Positions 11,848 to 22,073 of a stretch of DNA of 64,000 nucleotides are shown here, piece by piece (the stretch's first letter is position 1; every line of letters starts with the position of its first letter). The notes beneath the pieces are model-generated. The model was not told the origin of the DNA, searched no databases, and saw only the letters and a list, made by a program, of their open reading frames with translations. Both the position numbers and the translations under genes were made by a program. This stretch comes from Umezawaea sp049997955 (GTDB lineage: Bacteria > Actinomycetota > Actinomycetes > Mycobacteriales > Pseudonocardiaceae): assembly GCA_049997955.1 (NCBI GenBank), contig JAEBDY010000011.1, positions 310,001 through 374,000 of the forward strand, read 5' to 3'.

Positions 11848-13326
11848 TCACGCCGTGGCGGCCGGCGGACTCGGCGGTCGTGCGGTCGTCCGAACGGACT
11901 GGGTTTCCCCCGAGTCCCCTGGCTGATCGGACAGCTCATCCGTGGTGGCGGCGAGCGTGGCGAACAACGGGTCGGTGAACTCGGTGATCCGCGCGTACGC
12001 GGGCGCGATCGCGGCGTAGGCACGGATGCCTTCGGCGGTTGGTGCGATGAGGTCGGTCGTGGTCGCCATGGCCTGTACGGCTGTGTCCCAGTCGGTGTGC
12101 ACGCCGCTGCCGACGGCGGCGCAGATGGCGGCGCCCAACCCCGCGGCACCGCTCATCCGGGTGCGGCGCACGGGACGGGCGAAGACGTCCGCGAAGATCT
12201 GCGCCATCAGGTCGGAGCGGGAGCCGCCGCCGGACAGGACGACATCGGTGAAGTCCCGGTTGAGCGCGCCTGCCATGGTGCGGCAGTGCCGGTGCATGGT
12301 CAGCGCGATGGCCTCCAGGATTGAGCGGTACACGTGCTGCCTGCCCTGTGTGCCGTCGAAGCCGAGCAAGGCGCCCCTGCGGTACGGGTGCTCCGCGGGC
12401 GCGAGCCAGTCCAAGACCGTCATCAAGCCGCCGCTGCCCGGCTCGACTGCGGCCGCCTTCGCTGTCAGCTCGGCCAGGTCGGTGCCGACGAGATCGCGGT
12501 ACCAGCTGATCGTCCACATCCCCCGGCGGATGCCGTCGCTCTCGTACAGGTACCGGTCGGGCACGGAGGCGAAGTTGGTCCAGAAGCGGCCCGAGCCGTC
12601 GACGACGTGGCGGTCGCCCGTGGTCATCGCGGCGATGTAGGTGCCGAGCGACACCAGCACCTCGTCGTCGCGCCGCAGACCGCTGCCCAGCGCCTCGACG
12701 GCCTTGTCGTTCGAGGTGGCGAAGACGGGGAGTCCGGCGGGCAGGCCGGTGGCCTCCGCCGCTTCGTCGGTGACGTGCCCCAGCAGGTCGCCGGGGTCGA
12801 CGAGCTCGAACAGCTGCTCCCGGCGCATCCCGGTCTCGGGGTAGCGCTCGGGATCGGTGGACCACCGCCACGTCGTGTGGTCGACGGGCCACACGCCCTG
12901 GTAGTTCCCGGCGGTGTCACGCCGGTTCCCGGTCAGCCGGTACGTCGCGTAGCCCGAGGACGTCGTGACGTGCCGGATCGCGGGGTCCGGTTCCTGCGCG
13001 CGTGCCAGCCGCTCGTCCATCCAGCTCAGCACCGGCTCGTGCAGTCCGCCGTCCCGGTCGAGCAGCACGCGGCAGAACCGGATGGTGCACAGCCCGACGC
13101 CCGCGACGCGCGAGAGGTCGCCGGTGAAGCGCCCCATCGCCTCGGCGCAGGTGCTCGCGATCGAGTCCCACACGTCGTCGTCGGGGTGGACGACCCGGCC
13201 CGGCGACGGGTGGGCGTAGGGCCGCAGCGGCTGCTGCGCCGAGGCGTGCACCGCGCCCGCCTCGTCGACGATCGACACCTTGGTGCTCTGCGACCCGTTG
13301 TCGATCGCGATGAGGTAGGCGGTCAC
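11848..13326 (-). CDS. FGGY-family carbohydrate kinase
   Basis: ATP-dependent kinase of a sugar, polyol or related hydroxyl compound, 492 residues. The N-terminal phosphate-binding loop is IDNGSQSTKVSI, and the second ATPase half carries LSGGGSRSDLMAQIFADVF. The sequence is closer to xylulokinase-like FGGY proteins of unknown substrate than to glycerol kinase. The start is GTG. It is the last gene of the ten-gene minus-strand operon, four bases after the FAD oxidase. The kinase presumably traps a substrate or intermediate of the quaternary-amine transporter operon. The substrate cannot be read from sequence. Confidence 0.85.
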   Translation of the reverse strand: MTAYLIAIDNGSQSTKVSIVDEAGAVHASAQQPLRPYAHPSPGRVVHPDDDVWDSIASTCAEAMGRFTGDLSRVAGVGLCTIRFCRVLLDRDGGLHEPVLSWMDERLARAQEPDPAIRHVTTSSGYATYRLTGNRRDTAGNYQGVWPVDHTTWRWSTDPERYPETGMRREQLFELVDPGDLLGHVTDEAAEATGLPAGLPVFATSNDKAVEALGSGLRRDDEVLVSLGTYIAAMTTGDRHVVDGSGRFWTNFASVPDRYLYESDGIRRGMWTISWYRDLVGTDLAELTAKAAAVEPGSGGLMTVLDWLAPAEHPYRRGALLGFDGTQGRQHVYRSILEAIALTMHRHCRTMAGALNRDFTDVVLSGGGSRSDLMAQIFADVFARPVRRTRMSGAAGLGAAICAAVGSGVHTDWDTAVQAMATTTDLIAPTAEGIRAYAAIAPAYARITEFTDPLFATLAATTDELSDQPGDSGETQSVRTTARPPSPPAATA

Positions 13327-13330
13327 CGGC

Positions 13331-14818
13331 TCAGCGCTCCAGGGGGAAGATCGTGCCCGCGTTCATGATCCCGTTGGGGTCGAAGCCGCGCTTGAGGACC
13401 TCGAGCATCGGGTAGGCGGTGCCGTGCTCCTCGCGGGTCCACGGGGTGCGGTACTTGCCGATCCCGTGGTGGTGCACCATCGACCCGCCCAGTCGCAGGG
13501 CCTCCTCGACGATGATCGCGTTGAGCGGGATGTGGTACTCGGTGATCTCCTGCTCGGGCGGGCAGTCGATGCGGTAGTCGTAGACGAAGTAGAGGTTGGT
13601 GCCGGTCTGGTAGCTGTGCGAGGAGTGCGCGCCGAGCATGGTGAGGTCGTCCACGCGCGGGAACGTCGTGCGGACGCGGTGCAGTACCGCCTCGTAGAGC
13701 GGCGCGGCGTTCGACCAGTCGACCGACACCTCGGTGGTGTACCCGAGGTGCCGGGTGTCGAGCATGGCCCGCTTCTCGGCGTCGATCTTGTCCTGGCCCC
13801 AGTTGAGGTCGGCGAACCAGTCCGCGATCAACCGGGGGTCGACGGCCTCGGCGACGTCGGCGAAGGCGTCCTCGATCGCGGCTCCGGTGGCCTTCGCGAT
13901 GCCCTCGGGGCCTTCGGCGACGAGCACCACGACGTTCTTGCCGCGGGAGAAGTGGGCGAAGTGCTGGTTCGCGTCCTCGGGGGAGTAGACCCGGCACACC
14001 GACGGCCGGTACCCGTCGGTGATCAGGGTGCGCACGTGTTCCACGGCCGCGCCGAAGTCGTCCAGCAGGAAGCCGAAGTAGCGGTTGTGCTCGGGCTGGT
14101 GCTTGAAGACCTTCACGGTGACCTCGGTGATGACGCAGAGGGCGCCCTCGTTGCCGATCACCACGTGCCGGATGTCGGGACCGGCGGCGCGGCGCGGGAC
14201 GTTCTTGATCCGGCTGACGGCGCCACCGGGGAACACCGCCTCCAGGCCCACCACCATGTCCTCGATGCCGCCGTAGAGGGTGGAGAGCTGGCCGATCGAG
14301 CGCGTGGCGACGAGCCCGCCCATCTGGGCCAGCGGTTTGGACTGCGGGGAGTGGCCGGTGGTCAGGCCCTGTGCTCGCAGCGCGTCCTCCAGGCGTTGCA
14401 GCGGAACCCCGCACTGCGCGGTGGCCATCATGTTCACCGGGTCGATCGCCAGGATCGCGTCCATCGTGGACGCGTCGAGCACGACCGTGTTCTCCACGAC
14501 CGTCTCCAGCCCGCCCTCGGTGGCGGTCCGGCCCGTGCGCGGCACGATGTTGACCCGGTGCCGGTCGGCGAAGGCCAGGACCGCGGCCACCTCCTCGGTG
14601 CTCGACGGGCGGACCACGGCCGCCGGGATGGGGCCGTCGAAGATGCCGTGCACCGCCGTGTACTTGCGGAAGCGGTCCACGCTCGCCTCGCGCAGCTCCT
14701 GCTCGTCGACACCGACCTTGTCGGGGCCCAGCAGCGCGACGAGCCCGGCGACGATCTCGGCCCGGTCCAGGTCGGACGCGGACGCCGTGGACGGTGTCGG
14801 GGCGGGGATGGTGGTCAT
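13331..14818 (-). CDS. FAD-linked oxidase related to alkyldihydroxyacetonephosphate synthase
   Basis: A 495-residue VAO/PCMH-type flavoprotein. The FAD-binding region runs from IPAAVVRPSSTEEVAAVL through IVPRTGRTATEGGLE to MGGLVATRSIGQLSTLYGGIEDMV. The C-terminal cap has the triple-histidine stretch VHHHGIGKYRTPW that is characteristic of AGPS-like enzymes, and it ends PNGIMNAGTIFP. AGPS exchanges an acyl for an ether-linked alkyl chain, while bacterial relatives oxidise 2-hydroxy acids. Here it may oxidise a glycolate- or glycerol-type intermediate or act on an ether. The ATG at 14818 begins 32 bases after the SDR stop; the frame stays open further upstream without homology. Confidence 0.85.
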   Translation of the reverse strand: MTTIPAPTPSTASASDLDRAEIVAGLVALLGPDKVGVDEQELREASVDRFRKYTAVHGIFDGPIPAAVVRPSSTEEVAAVLAFADRHRVNIVPRTGRTATEGGLETVVENTVVLDASTMDAILAIDPVNMMATAQCGVPLQRLEDALRAQGLTTGHSPQSKPLAQMGGLVATRSIGQLSTLYGGIEDMVVGLEAVFPGGAVSRIKNVPRRAAGPDIRHVVIGNEGALCVITEVTVKVFKHQPEHNRYFGFLLDDFGAAVEHVRTLITDGYRPSVCRVYSPEDANQHFAHFSRGKNVVVLVAEGPEGIAKATGAAIEDAFADVAEAVDPRLIADWFADLNWGQDKIDAEKRAMLDTRHLGYTTEVSVDWSNAAPLYEAVLHRVRTTFPRVDDLTMLGAHSSHSYQTGTNLYFVYDYRIDCPPEQEITEYHIPLNAIIVEEALRLGGSMVHHHGIGKYRTPWTREEHGTAYPMLEVLKRGFDPNGIMNAGTIFPLER

Positions 14819-14850
14819 CGGTGCGGTCTCGCTTTCGTTCGGGGGGTGGC

Positions 14851-15627
14851 TCAGCGGACGAGGTAGCCGCCGTCGACGACCAGCACGTGCCCGTTGACGT
14901 AGTCGGACGCGCGGCCCGCGAGGAACACGACCGCGCCCATGAGGTCGCCCGTGCTGCCCCACCGCCCGGCCGGGATGTGCTCGACGATGCGGCGGTTGGC
15001 CTCGGGGTCGGCCCGCGTCGCCTCGGTGATCTTCGTGTCGAAGTAGCCGGGGGCCAGGGCGTTCACCTGGATGTTGTGCTGGGCCAGCTCGTCGCAGTAG
15101 GCCTTGGTGAACCCGACGATGCCGTGCTTGGTCGCCGCGTACGCGGGGGAGGAGCGGCCGCCGAGGAAGGAGAACAGCGACGCGATGTTGATGATCTTCC
15201 CGGACTTCCGCGGGATCATGTGCCGGGTCGCCTCGTGCGCGATCTCGAACGCCGCGGTGAGGTTGACGGCGACCATCGGGTCCCACTTGGACCGGTCGAA
15301 CGACTCGACGTCGTCGAGCAGGCTGATGCCCGCCGAGTTGACCAGGATGTCCACCGATCCCAGGTGCTCGACGCACAGGTCGACCACCTCCGCGCACACA
15401 CCGGGCTGGGTGATGTCCGCTGTCGTCGAGACGAAGCGGCGGCCCTCGGCCTCCACGAGCCGCTGGGTCTCGCCGTCGTCGGACACCACGCTGGGCACGA
15501 AGACGTCCGCGCCCGCCTTGGCCAGCCCGAGTGCGAACGCCTGGCCGAGCCCGGTGTTGCCGCCGGTGACGATCGCGTTGCGGCCCTTGAGGGAGAACAG
15601 GTCCAAGCCGAAGCCGTCGAAGTCCAT
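14851..15627 (-). CDS. SDR-family NAD(P) oxidoreductase (gluconate 5-dehydrogenase/2-deoxygluconate dehydrogenase type)
   Basis: A 258-residue classical short-chain dehydrogenase. The TGGNTGLG cofactor motif is near the N-terminus after FSLKGRNAIV. NSAG lies in strand 4, the catalytic YAATK follows the serine region IINIASLFSFLGGRSSPAYAATK, and the end DYVNGHVLVVDGGYLVR is typical. The ATG shares one base with the aldehyde dehydrogenase stop (TGATG), so the two are coupled. It probably oxidises a polyol or hydroxy-acid intermediate of the operon's pathway. Confidence 0.9.
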   Translation of the reverse strand: MDFDGFGLDLFSLKGRNAIVTGGNTGLGQAFALGLAKAGADVFVPSVVSDDGETQRLVEAEGRRFVSTTADITQPGVCAEVVDLCVEHLGSVDILVNSAGISLLDDVESFDRSKWDPMVAVNLTAAFEIAHEATRHMIPRKSGKIINIASLFSFLGGRSSPAYAATKHGIVGFTKAYCDELAQHNIQVNALAPGYFDTKITEATRADPEANRRIVEHIPAGRWGSTGDLMGAVVFLAGRASDYVNGHVLVVDGGYLVR

Positions 15628-17132
15628 CAGGCGTCCTCCGCTTCGTCGTCCGTCCGGGTCGCGAACGGGTCGGCCACGGCCACGTAGCAGGTTTCGAGGT
15701 ACTCCTCGATGCCCTCGGTCCCGCCTTCCCGGCCGAGCCCGGAGTGCTTGACGCCACCGAACGGCGCCGCCGGGTTGGACACCACACCCGTGTTGATCCC
15801 GAGCATCCCGGTCTCCAGCTCCTCGGCCAGCCTCAGTCCGCGGTCGAGGTCGCGGGTGTAGGCGAAGCAGACGAGCCCGTACTCGGTGGCGTTGGCCAGC
15901 CGCACGGCCTCCTGCTCGGTGCTGAACGTGGTGAGCGGCGCGACCGGACCGAACACCTCCTCGGCGAGGATGCGGGCGTCGGCGGGCACGTCCACGAGCA
16001 CGGTCGGCTCGTAGAAGAACCCCGAGCCCTCCACCGCGTTCCCGCCGAGCACCGCGGTCGCACCCCTGTGGACCGCGTCCTGCACGAGCCCGGACACCTT
16101 CGACCGGGTCTTCTCGTCGATCAGCGGGCCGATCCGGGTCGACGCCTCGGTGCCGCGGCCCACCGGGTAGTCCCGCATCCGCGCCACCAGCCGGGACGTG
16201 AACTCCTCGGCCACCGCGGTGTGCACGAGGAACCGGTTGGCGGCCACGCACGCCTCGCCGCCGTTGCGCAGCTTGGCCACGAGCGCCCCTTCGACGGCCG
16301 CGGCCACGTCGGCGTCCTCGAACACCAGGAACGGGGCGTTGCCGCCCAGTTCCATCGACATCCGCAGCACCTGGTCGGCGCAGTTCGCGATGAGGCGCTT
16401 GCCCACCGCCGTGGACCCGGTGAACGACAGCTTGCGCAGCCGCGGATCGGCCAGCAGCGGTCCGGTCACCCCGGCCGGGTCGGTGGTCGGCACGACGTTG
16501 AGCACACCCGGCGGCAACCCCGCCTCGGTGAACACCTCGGCGAGCAGCAGCGCCGTCAGCGGGGTCAGGTCGGCGGGCTTGAGCACCATCGTGCAACCCG
16601 CCGCGATCGCGGGCGCGACCTTGCGCGTGGCCATCGCCAGGGGGAAGTTCCACGGCGTCACGAACAGGCACGGCCCGACCGGCTTCTTGGTCACCAGCAA
16701 CCGGTTGCGGCCGTCCGGCGCGGTGGTGAACCGGCCGGAGATCCGGGGCGCTTCCTCGGAGAACCAGCGCAGGAACTCCGCGCCGTAGGCCACCTCGGCC
16801 CGCGACTCGGCCAGCGGCTTGCCCATCTCCAACGTGATCAGGAGCGCGAACTCCTCGATCCGGCGGAGCACGATGTCGAACGCCCGCCGCAGGACCTCGG
16901 CCCGTTCCCGCGGAGCCGTCCGGCCCCACGCCGCCTGGGCGGCGTGGGCGGCGGCCAGCGCGCGCAGCCCGTCGGCGGGGCCCGCGTCGGCCACGCTCGC
17001 GAGCACCTCCTCGGTGGAGGGGTCGTGCACGTCGAACACGCGGTCGTCGGTCGCGGCGCACCACGCGCCGTCGATGTGCAGTCCCGTGGGCACCCTGCGG
17101 AGCAGGTCCTGCTCGGGGTTCGTCGTCGCCAT
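15627..17132 (-). CDS. NAD(P)-dependent aldehyde dehydrogenase (succinate-semialdehyde dehydrogenase-like)
   Basis: A 501-residue ALDH-superfamily enzyme. Visible are the substrate/cofactor motif FVTPWNFPLAM, the GSTAVGK turn, the general-base MELGGNAPF and the catalytic cysteine in NGGEACVAANRF. The overall pattern (ENEYGL-like NATEYGLVCFAYT, GGVKHSGLGREGG) is that of GabD-type enzymes. The start MATTNPEQDLL at 17132 lies 12 bases after the dehydrogenase upstream. It likely turns an aldehyde, possibly from the quaternary-amine substrate, into a carboxylate. Confidence 0.9.
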   Translation of the reverse strand: MATTNPEQDLLRRVPTGLHIDGAWCAATDDRVFDVHDPSTEEVLASVADAGPADGLRALAAAHAAQAAWGRTAPRERAEVLRRAFDIVLRRIEEFALLITLEMGKPLAESRAEVAYGAEFLRWFSEEAPRISGRFTTAPDGRNRLLVTKKPVGPCLFVTPWNFPLAMATRKVAPAIAAGCTMVLKPADLTPLTALLLAEVFTEAGLPPGVLNVVPTTDPAGVTGPLLADPRLRKLSFTGSTAVGKRLIANCADQVLRMSMELGGNAPFLVFEDADVAAAVEGALVAKLRNGGEACVAANRFLVHTAVAEEFTSRLVARMRDYPVGRGTEASTRIGPLIDEKTRSKVSGLVQDAVHRGATAVLGGNAVEGSGFFYEPTVLVDVPADARILAEEVFGPVAPLTTFSTEQEAVRLANATEYGLVCFAYTRDLDRGLRLAEELETGMLGINTGVVSNPAAPFGGVKHSGLGREGGTEGIEEYLETCYVAVADPFATRTDDEAEDA

Positions 17133-17143
17133 GTCTCCCGCCG

Positions 17144-18049
17144 TCACAGCCGTAGTTCGCGTTCGATCAGGTCCTCGTAGAGCCGCATCGGCGTCATCTC
17201 GCCCGCTTGGTCGCCGTAGCTGGCGCGGGCGCGCCGGTAGACCTGCTCGACGAGCGCCGACAGTTCGGTGGGCACACCGACCGCGCGGGCCAGATCGATC
17301 GACAGGCCCAGGTCCTTGCACGCCAGCGCGATCGCGAAGCCCTCGTCGTAGTCGCCCTGCTCCAGCACGGACAGCACGTCCCGTTCCACGAACGCGCTGT
17401 TGGCCGGGCTGGCCACCAGCGAGGACCGCAGCACGCCCAGGTCCACGCCCGCCTTGACCCCGACCGCGAGGACCTCCGCGGTCGCCACGAGGTGGGAGAA
17501 CCACAACTGGTTGATCAGCAGCTTCACGACGTAGCCCGCGCCGTGCCCACCGACGTGCAGGATCCGCTCCGGCGCGCCCATCGCCTCGAACACGGGTCTG
17601 AGTCGGGTCACGTCCGGTTCCTCGCCACCGATGAAGATTTGCAGCGTTCCCGCCGCCGCGCCCGTCGACATCCCGCTGACCGGGGCGTCGAGGACGCGCA
17701 GACCGGGGTTGGCGAGCCGGATGCCGTCGGCGACCTCGGGCACCGACGTGGACATGTCGATCCACGTGCCGCCGTCCGCGATCCCGGCCAGCACCCCGTC
17801 CGGGCCGCCGAGCACGGCGGCGACGTGCCGGGGCGTCGGCAGCATCGTGATCACCAGATCGCTGTGCGCGGCGACCTCGGCGGGCGTGTCGGCCCACCGC
17901 GCTCCGCCGTCCACGAGGTCGACCGCCTGCTCGGGACGGATGTCGCTCACCACCAGCGGGTACCCGGCTTTCCGCAGGTTGCGCGTCATGCCGGAACCCA
18001 TGCTGCCCAGACCGATGAAACCGACGGTCGGTAGCGCGTCGCCTGTCAC
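17144..18049 (-). CDS. 3-hydroxyisobutyrate/2-hydroxy-3-oxopropionate dehydrogenase family protein
   Basis: A 301-residue beta-hydroxyacid dehydrogenase. The N-terminal motif VGFIGLGSMGSGMTRNL binds NAD(P). The substrate loop DAPVSGMSTGAAAGTL and the catalytic-lysine region GAGYVVKLLINQL are both present. The GTG at 18049 overlaps the stop of the formaldehyde-activating-enzyme homologue (GTGA). The family reduces tartronate semialdehyde or oxidises 3-hydroxy acids, and a short hydroxy acid is the most likely substrate here. Confidence 0.9.
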   Translation of the reverse strand: MTGDALPTVGFIGLGSMGSGMTRNLRKAGYPLVVSDIRPEQAVDLVDGGARWADTPAEVAAHSDLVITMLPTPRHVAAVLGGPDGVLAGIADGGTWIDMSTSVPEVADGIRLANPGLRVLDAPVSGMSTGAAAGTLQIFIGGEEPDVTRLRPVFEAMGAPERILHVGGHGAGYVVKLLINQLWFSHLVATAEVLAVGVKAGVDLGVLRSSLVASPANSAFVERDVLSVLEQGDYDEGFAIALACKDLGLSIDLARAVGVPTELSALVEQVYRRARASYGDQAGEMTPMRLYEDLIERELRL

Positions 18050-18555
18050 GCGGTGCCCTCTTTCGCGGGGGTGTAGAACGGGTTGGACGGCTCGTCGCGG
18101 GCGGCGAGCACGTCGGCGAGCGCGGGCAGGTCGGCGGCGCCGTTGGCCAGCGCGGTCCGAACGGCCTCCCGGTTGTTGCGGTACACGGCGTCCGCGTCGT
18201 CGGCGGCGGGGTTGACCCACACCGCGGCGATCAGCACGTGGGTCGACGTGTCGGCCTCCGGAACGGATCCGGCGGCGACGGCGTCGGCGACGCCCGCGGC
18301 GATCCCGGCCTGCGCCGGACCCCAGATCAGCAGCCCGTGCTCGTCGCTCGCCGGAGCCGCCTTCGTCACGAACAACGTCAGCGGCTTGACCGGCAGAGAC
18401 GGCCGCAGGACGGCCACGAACGGCACGTGACCGGCGCTCGGCGTGGCCAGTGCGGTCGCCCACGCGGTGCCCGCGGGCCCGTCCCGGTGCCCGAGCACGG
18501 TGTTGACGTGGGCCGCGTTGACCCCGTCCCCGATGAAGCTCTCCCCGATGCGCAC
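18046..18555 (-). CDS. formaldehyde-activating enzyme (Fae) homologue
   Basis: Fae condenses formaldehyde with tetrahydromethanopterin in methylotrophs. The 169-residue protein has the family's landmarks: IGESFIGDGVNAAH with the catalytic histidine at 16, GHRDGPAGTAWATAL, the LPVKPLTLFV block and WGPAQAGIAAGVADAV. The start is GTG, and the gene ends in the overlap with the dehydrogenase. Actinobacteria generally lack tetrahydromethanopterin, so the acceptor here may differ (another cofactor, a thiol, or plain binding of formaldehyde). Its place in a quaternary-amine transport operon suggests that demethylation or C-C cleavage releases formaldehyde. High confidence in family, low in exact reaction. 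Confidence 0.85.
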   Translation of the reverse strand: MRIGESFIGDGVNAAHVNTVLGHRDGPAGTAWATALATPSAGHVPFVAVLRPSLPVKPLTLFVTKAAPASDEHGLLIWGPAQAGIAAGVADAVAAGSVPEADTSTHVLIAAVWVNPAADDADAVYRNNREAVRTALANGAADLPALADVLAARDEPSNPFYTPAKEGTA

Positions 18556-18556
18556 G

Positions 18557-19492
18557 TCAGATCAGCCCCTGCTCGGTCAGCCAGTCCTCGGCGACCTTGT
18601 CCGGCTCGTCGCCCTCGACGTCCACCTTGGCGTTGAGCTTCCGCATCTCCTCGGTGGTCAGCTTCGTCGCCATGGTGGACAGGACGTCGGCGATCTTCGG
18701 GTGGTCCTTGAGCACCTGCGCCTGGACGGTGAAACCGCCCTGGTAGACGGGGAAGAAGCTCTTGTCGTCCTCCAGCACGGTCAGCCCGAGCGCGGAGATG
18801 CGGCCGTCGGTGGCGAAGACCTCGCCGAAGTTGCAGTCCTTGCCGTCCTTCGTCGCCGTGTAGATCACTCCGGTGTCGAGCAGCTTCACGTTGTCCTTCG
18901 GCGCGTCGAAGCCGTAGGTGGAGGACACGCCCGGCCAGCCGTCGTCGCGGGTGGAGAACTCGCTCTCGATGCAGAACGTCTTCTGGTCCGCGGGCAGCGC
19001 GGCGATCTGGCTCATCTTGGTGACGCCGAGTTCCTTGGCCTTCTCGTTGCGGATGGCGAAGGTGTAGGTGTTGTTGAACGGCGCGGGCGAGACCCATTCG
19101 ATGCCCTTCGCGGCGTCGGCGGTCTTGACGGCGTCGAGCTGCTCCTTGGCGTCCTTCAGCGGTTGGGTCTGCTTGTTGTAGGTGATCCAGGACGTCCCGG
19201 TGTACTCCCAGTAGCCGACGAACTGCTTGTTCTCCAACGCCTGCCGCACGTTGGCGGAGCCGACGAGCTTGGTGTTGGCCTCCAGCGTCGCGCCGTGGGC
19301 GTTGAGCAGCTTGGTGGTCAGGTGGGCCAGGATGTACTGCTCGGCGAAGTCCTTCGAGCCGATCTGTCCGCTGAGGCCCTTGAGGTCTTCGCCCTTGCTG
19401 GCGTCTCCGGTGGAGGAGGAGCCGGAGCAGGCGGACAGGGCGAGGGCGCTCGCGGTTATCGCGCAGAGCAGCGCGGGGGCGTGCTTGGACAT
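18557..19492 (-). CDS. glycine betaine/choline-type ABC transporter substrate-binding lipoprotein (OpuCC/ProX type)
   Basis: Binds the imported compound outside the membrane. The 311-residue protein has a lipoprotein signal with lipobox LSAC followed by SGSSST. The mature part begins LSGQIGSKDFAEQYILAHLTTKLL, the hallmark of the OpuAC family, and has YWEYTGTSW, which usually lies by the quaternary ammonium cage. It ends one base before the fae-like gene. The ligand is likely a quaternary amine or similar cation, but it need not be betaine. Confidence 0.9.
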   Translation of the reverse strand: MSKHAPALLCAITASALALSACSGSSSTGDASKGEDLKGLSGQIGSKDFAEQYILAHLTTKLLNAHGATLEANTKLVGSANVRQALENKQFVGYWEYTGTSWITYNKQTQPLKDAKEQLDAVKTADAAKGIEWVSPAPFNNTYTFAIRNEKAKELGVTKMSQIAALPADQKTFCIESEFSTRDDGWPGVSSTYGFDAPKDNVKLLDTGVIYTATKDGKDCNFGEVFATDGRISALGLTVLEDDKSFFPVYQGGFTVQAQVLKDHPKIADVLSTMATKLTTEEMRKLNAKVDVEGDEPDKVAEDWLTEQGLI

Positions 19493-19544
19493 GGCGATTC
19501 CTTCGGGTGTGCGGCGGAGGTGTTGGGGGAGAGGGGAAGTGGGC

Positions 19545-20296
19545 TCAGAGGCCGTGTGGGCGGACCCAGTCCTCGACGAGGCCCGCGGCCCAGTCGATGA
19601 GGACGGCGATGGCGGCGACGAGCACCGCGCCGACGAGCAGGACGGAGAACCGCTGGAGCTTGAGGCCGTTGATGATCATGTCGCCGAGCCCGCCGGCGTT
19701 GATGAACGTCGCGATGGTGGCGACGCCGACGGAGAACACCAGCGCGGTCCTCAGCCCGGCCAGGATTACCGGCGAGGCAAGGGGCAGTTCGATGCGCCAC
19801 AGCACCTGGCCCGGCGTCATGCCCATTCCGCGGGCCGCCTCCCTGGTGGCGTCGTCGACCTGCTCCAGGCCGGTGAGGGTGTTGCGCAGCACCGGGAGGA
19901 AGCAGTAGGCGACCAGCGAGACCAGCGCGGTGGCGAACCCGGTCTGCCAGACGATGGCGAGCAGGATGACCACGCCGACGGCGGGCGTGGCCTGGCCGAT
20001 GTTGCCCAGTCCGATGACGATCGCCTTGACGATCCGTGATCGCACCCGGTAGGCCGCGATGGCGGTGGGGATGGCGAGCAGCGCGACCAGCGCCGAGGCG
20101 GCGACGGTGAGGACGAGGTGTTCGCGCGTGCGGTCGAGCAGGTAGCTCGCGTTGAGGGTGCGGGATTCGATCGAATCGAGTTGGAGCGTGCCGACCCAGG
20201 CGAACATGGCGGCGAGCACGACGACCACCGCGAGCGGAGTGGCGACGTGGCGCAGGGATCGGGTTCTGCTGGCGGGTGTCCGTTCGATGTGGATGG

Positions 20297-20300
<4 letters not shown>
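19545..20300 (-). CDS. ABC transporter permease (OpuCB/OpuBD type)
   Basis: A 251-residue membrane protein with a single N-terminal segment and a five-helix permease core. The EAA-like coupling motif is REAARGMGMTPGQVLWRIELPLASPVILAG. The ATG overlaps the ATPase stop (ATGA). It pairs with the permease at 21288-21962 to form the membrane channel of the quaternary-amine importer. Confidence 0.9.
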
Positions 20301-21287
<987 letters not shown>

Positions 21288-21295
<8 letters not shown>

Positions 21296-21962
21296 GGAGG
21301 CCCCTCGGCGTGCTGTAGCGGGTGATGAGGACGAAGACGCCGTCGATGAGCAGTGCCAGCAGCACCACGCAGAGCGTTCCGGTCAGGGCGAAGTTGAGGG
21401 CGTTGACCGATCCGAGTGACGACAGCCCTCGGAAGATGTAGACGCCGAGGCCGGGGCCCGCGACGTAGGCCGCGATCGCCGCGATGCCGACGATGAGCTG
21501 CGCGGCGACCCGGATACCGGTGACGATCACCGGCCAGGCCAGCGGGAGCTGGACGGCGAGCAGTACCCGCGTCGGCGTCATCCCCATGCCCCGCGCGGAT
21601 TCCACGAGGTGGGAGGGGACTTCCCGCAGACCGACCACGGTGTTCCGCACGATCGGCAGCAGCGAGTAGAAGACCAGCGACACGATCGTGGGCGCCCACC
21701 CGAGCCCGAGGACCGGGCTCAGCAGCGCCAGCAGCGCCAGCAGCGCCAGCGACGGGATCGTGATCGCGATGCTCGCCGCGGTGAGCGACACCGAGCGGGG
21801 AATCGGGCGGTCCCAGACGAGCAGTCCGATGAGGACACCGATCGCGGTGGCCAGCGCCAGGGAGATCGCCACGGCGGCGAGGTGTTGCAGTGTCAGGTCG
21901 ACGACGTCCTCCCAGCGGCGGGCCAGGAATTCGTCGAGTCGTACGAGGTGAAGTCCGGTCAC
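21288..21962 (-). CDS. ABC transporter permease (OpuCD type), first gene of the operon
   Basis: A 224-residue permease with five or six helices and the coupling motif VESARGMGMTPTRVLLAVQLPLAWPVI. The GTG start at 21962 faces the IclR gene with 111 bases between. Inside the gene a short repeat of the codons for Leu-Leu-Ala gives LLALLALL in one helix; this is a composition effect, not a mobile repeat. Confidence 0.9.
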
Positions 21963-22036
21963 GAGGTGCCCTCCTTCTCGGCCGCGTTGCCGATGGCTGG
22001 AGACGGTAAGGAGCGCGTGTCCTTATGCACAACGTG

Positions 22037-22055
22037 CGTTGGCTATATGGCAACG
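22037..22055. promoter_or_regulatory. candidate IclR operator in the divergent promoter
   Basis: CGTTGGC-TATAT-GGCAACG is an inverted repeat with six of seven arm positions paired. It sits 18 bases before the IclR-family ATG and about 75 before the first transporter gene, where an autoregulating divergent repressor would bind. Evidence is layout only. Confidence 0.4.
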
Positions 22056-22073
22056 ACGACTTATCCTGCGCTC

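Noticed and set aside
21718..21750. Tandem CAGCAGCGC-type repeat
   Set aside because: It simply encodes a Leu-Leu-Ala run in a transmembrane helix of the permease.
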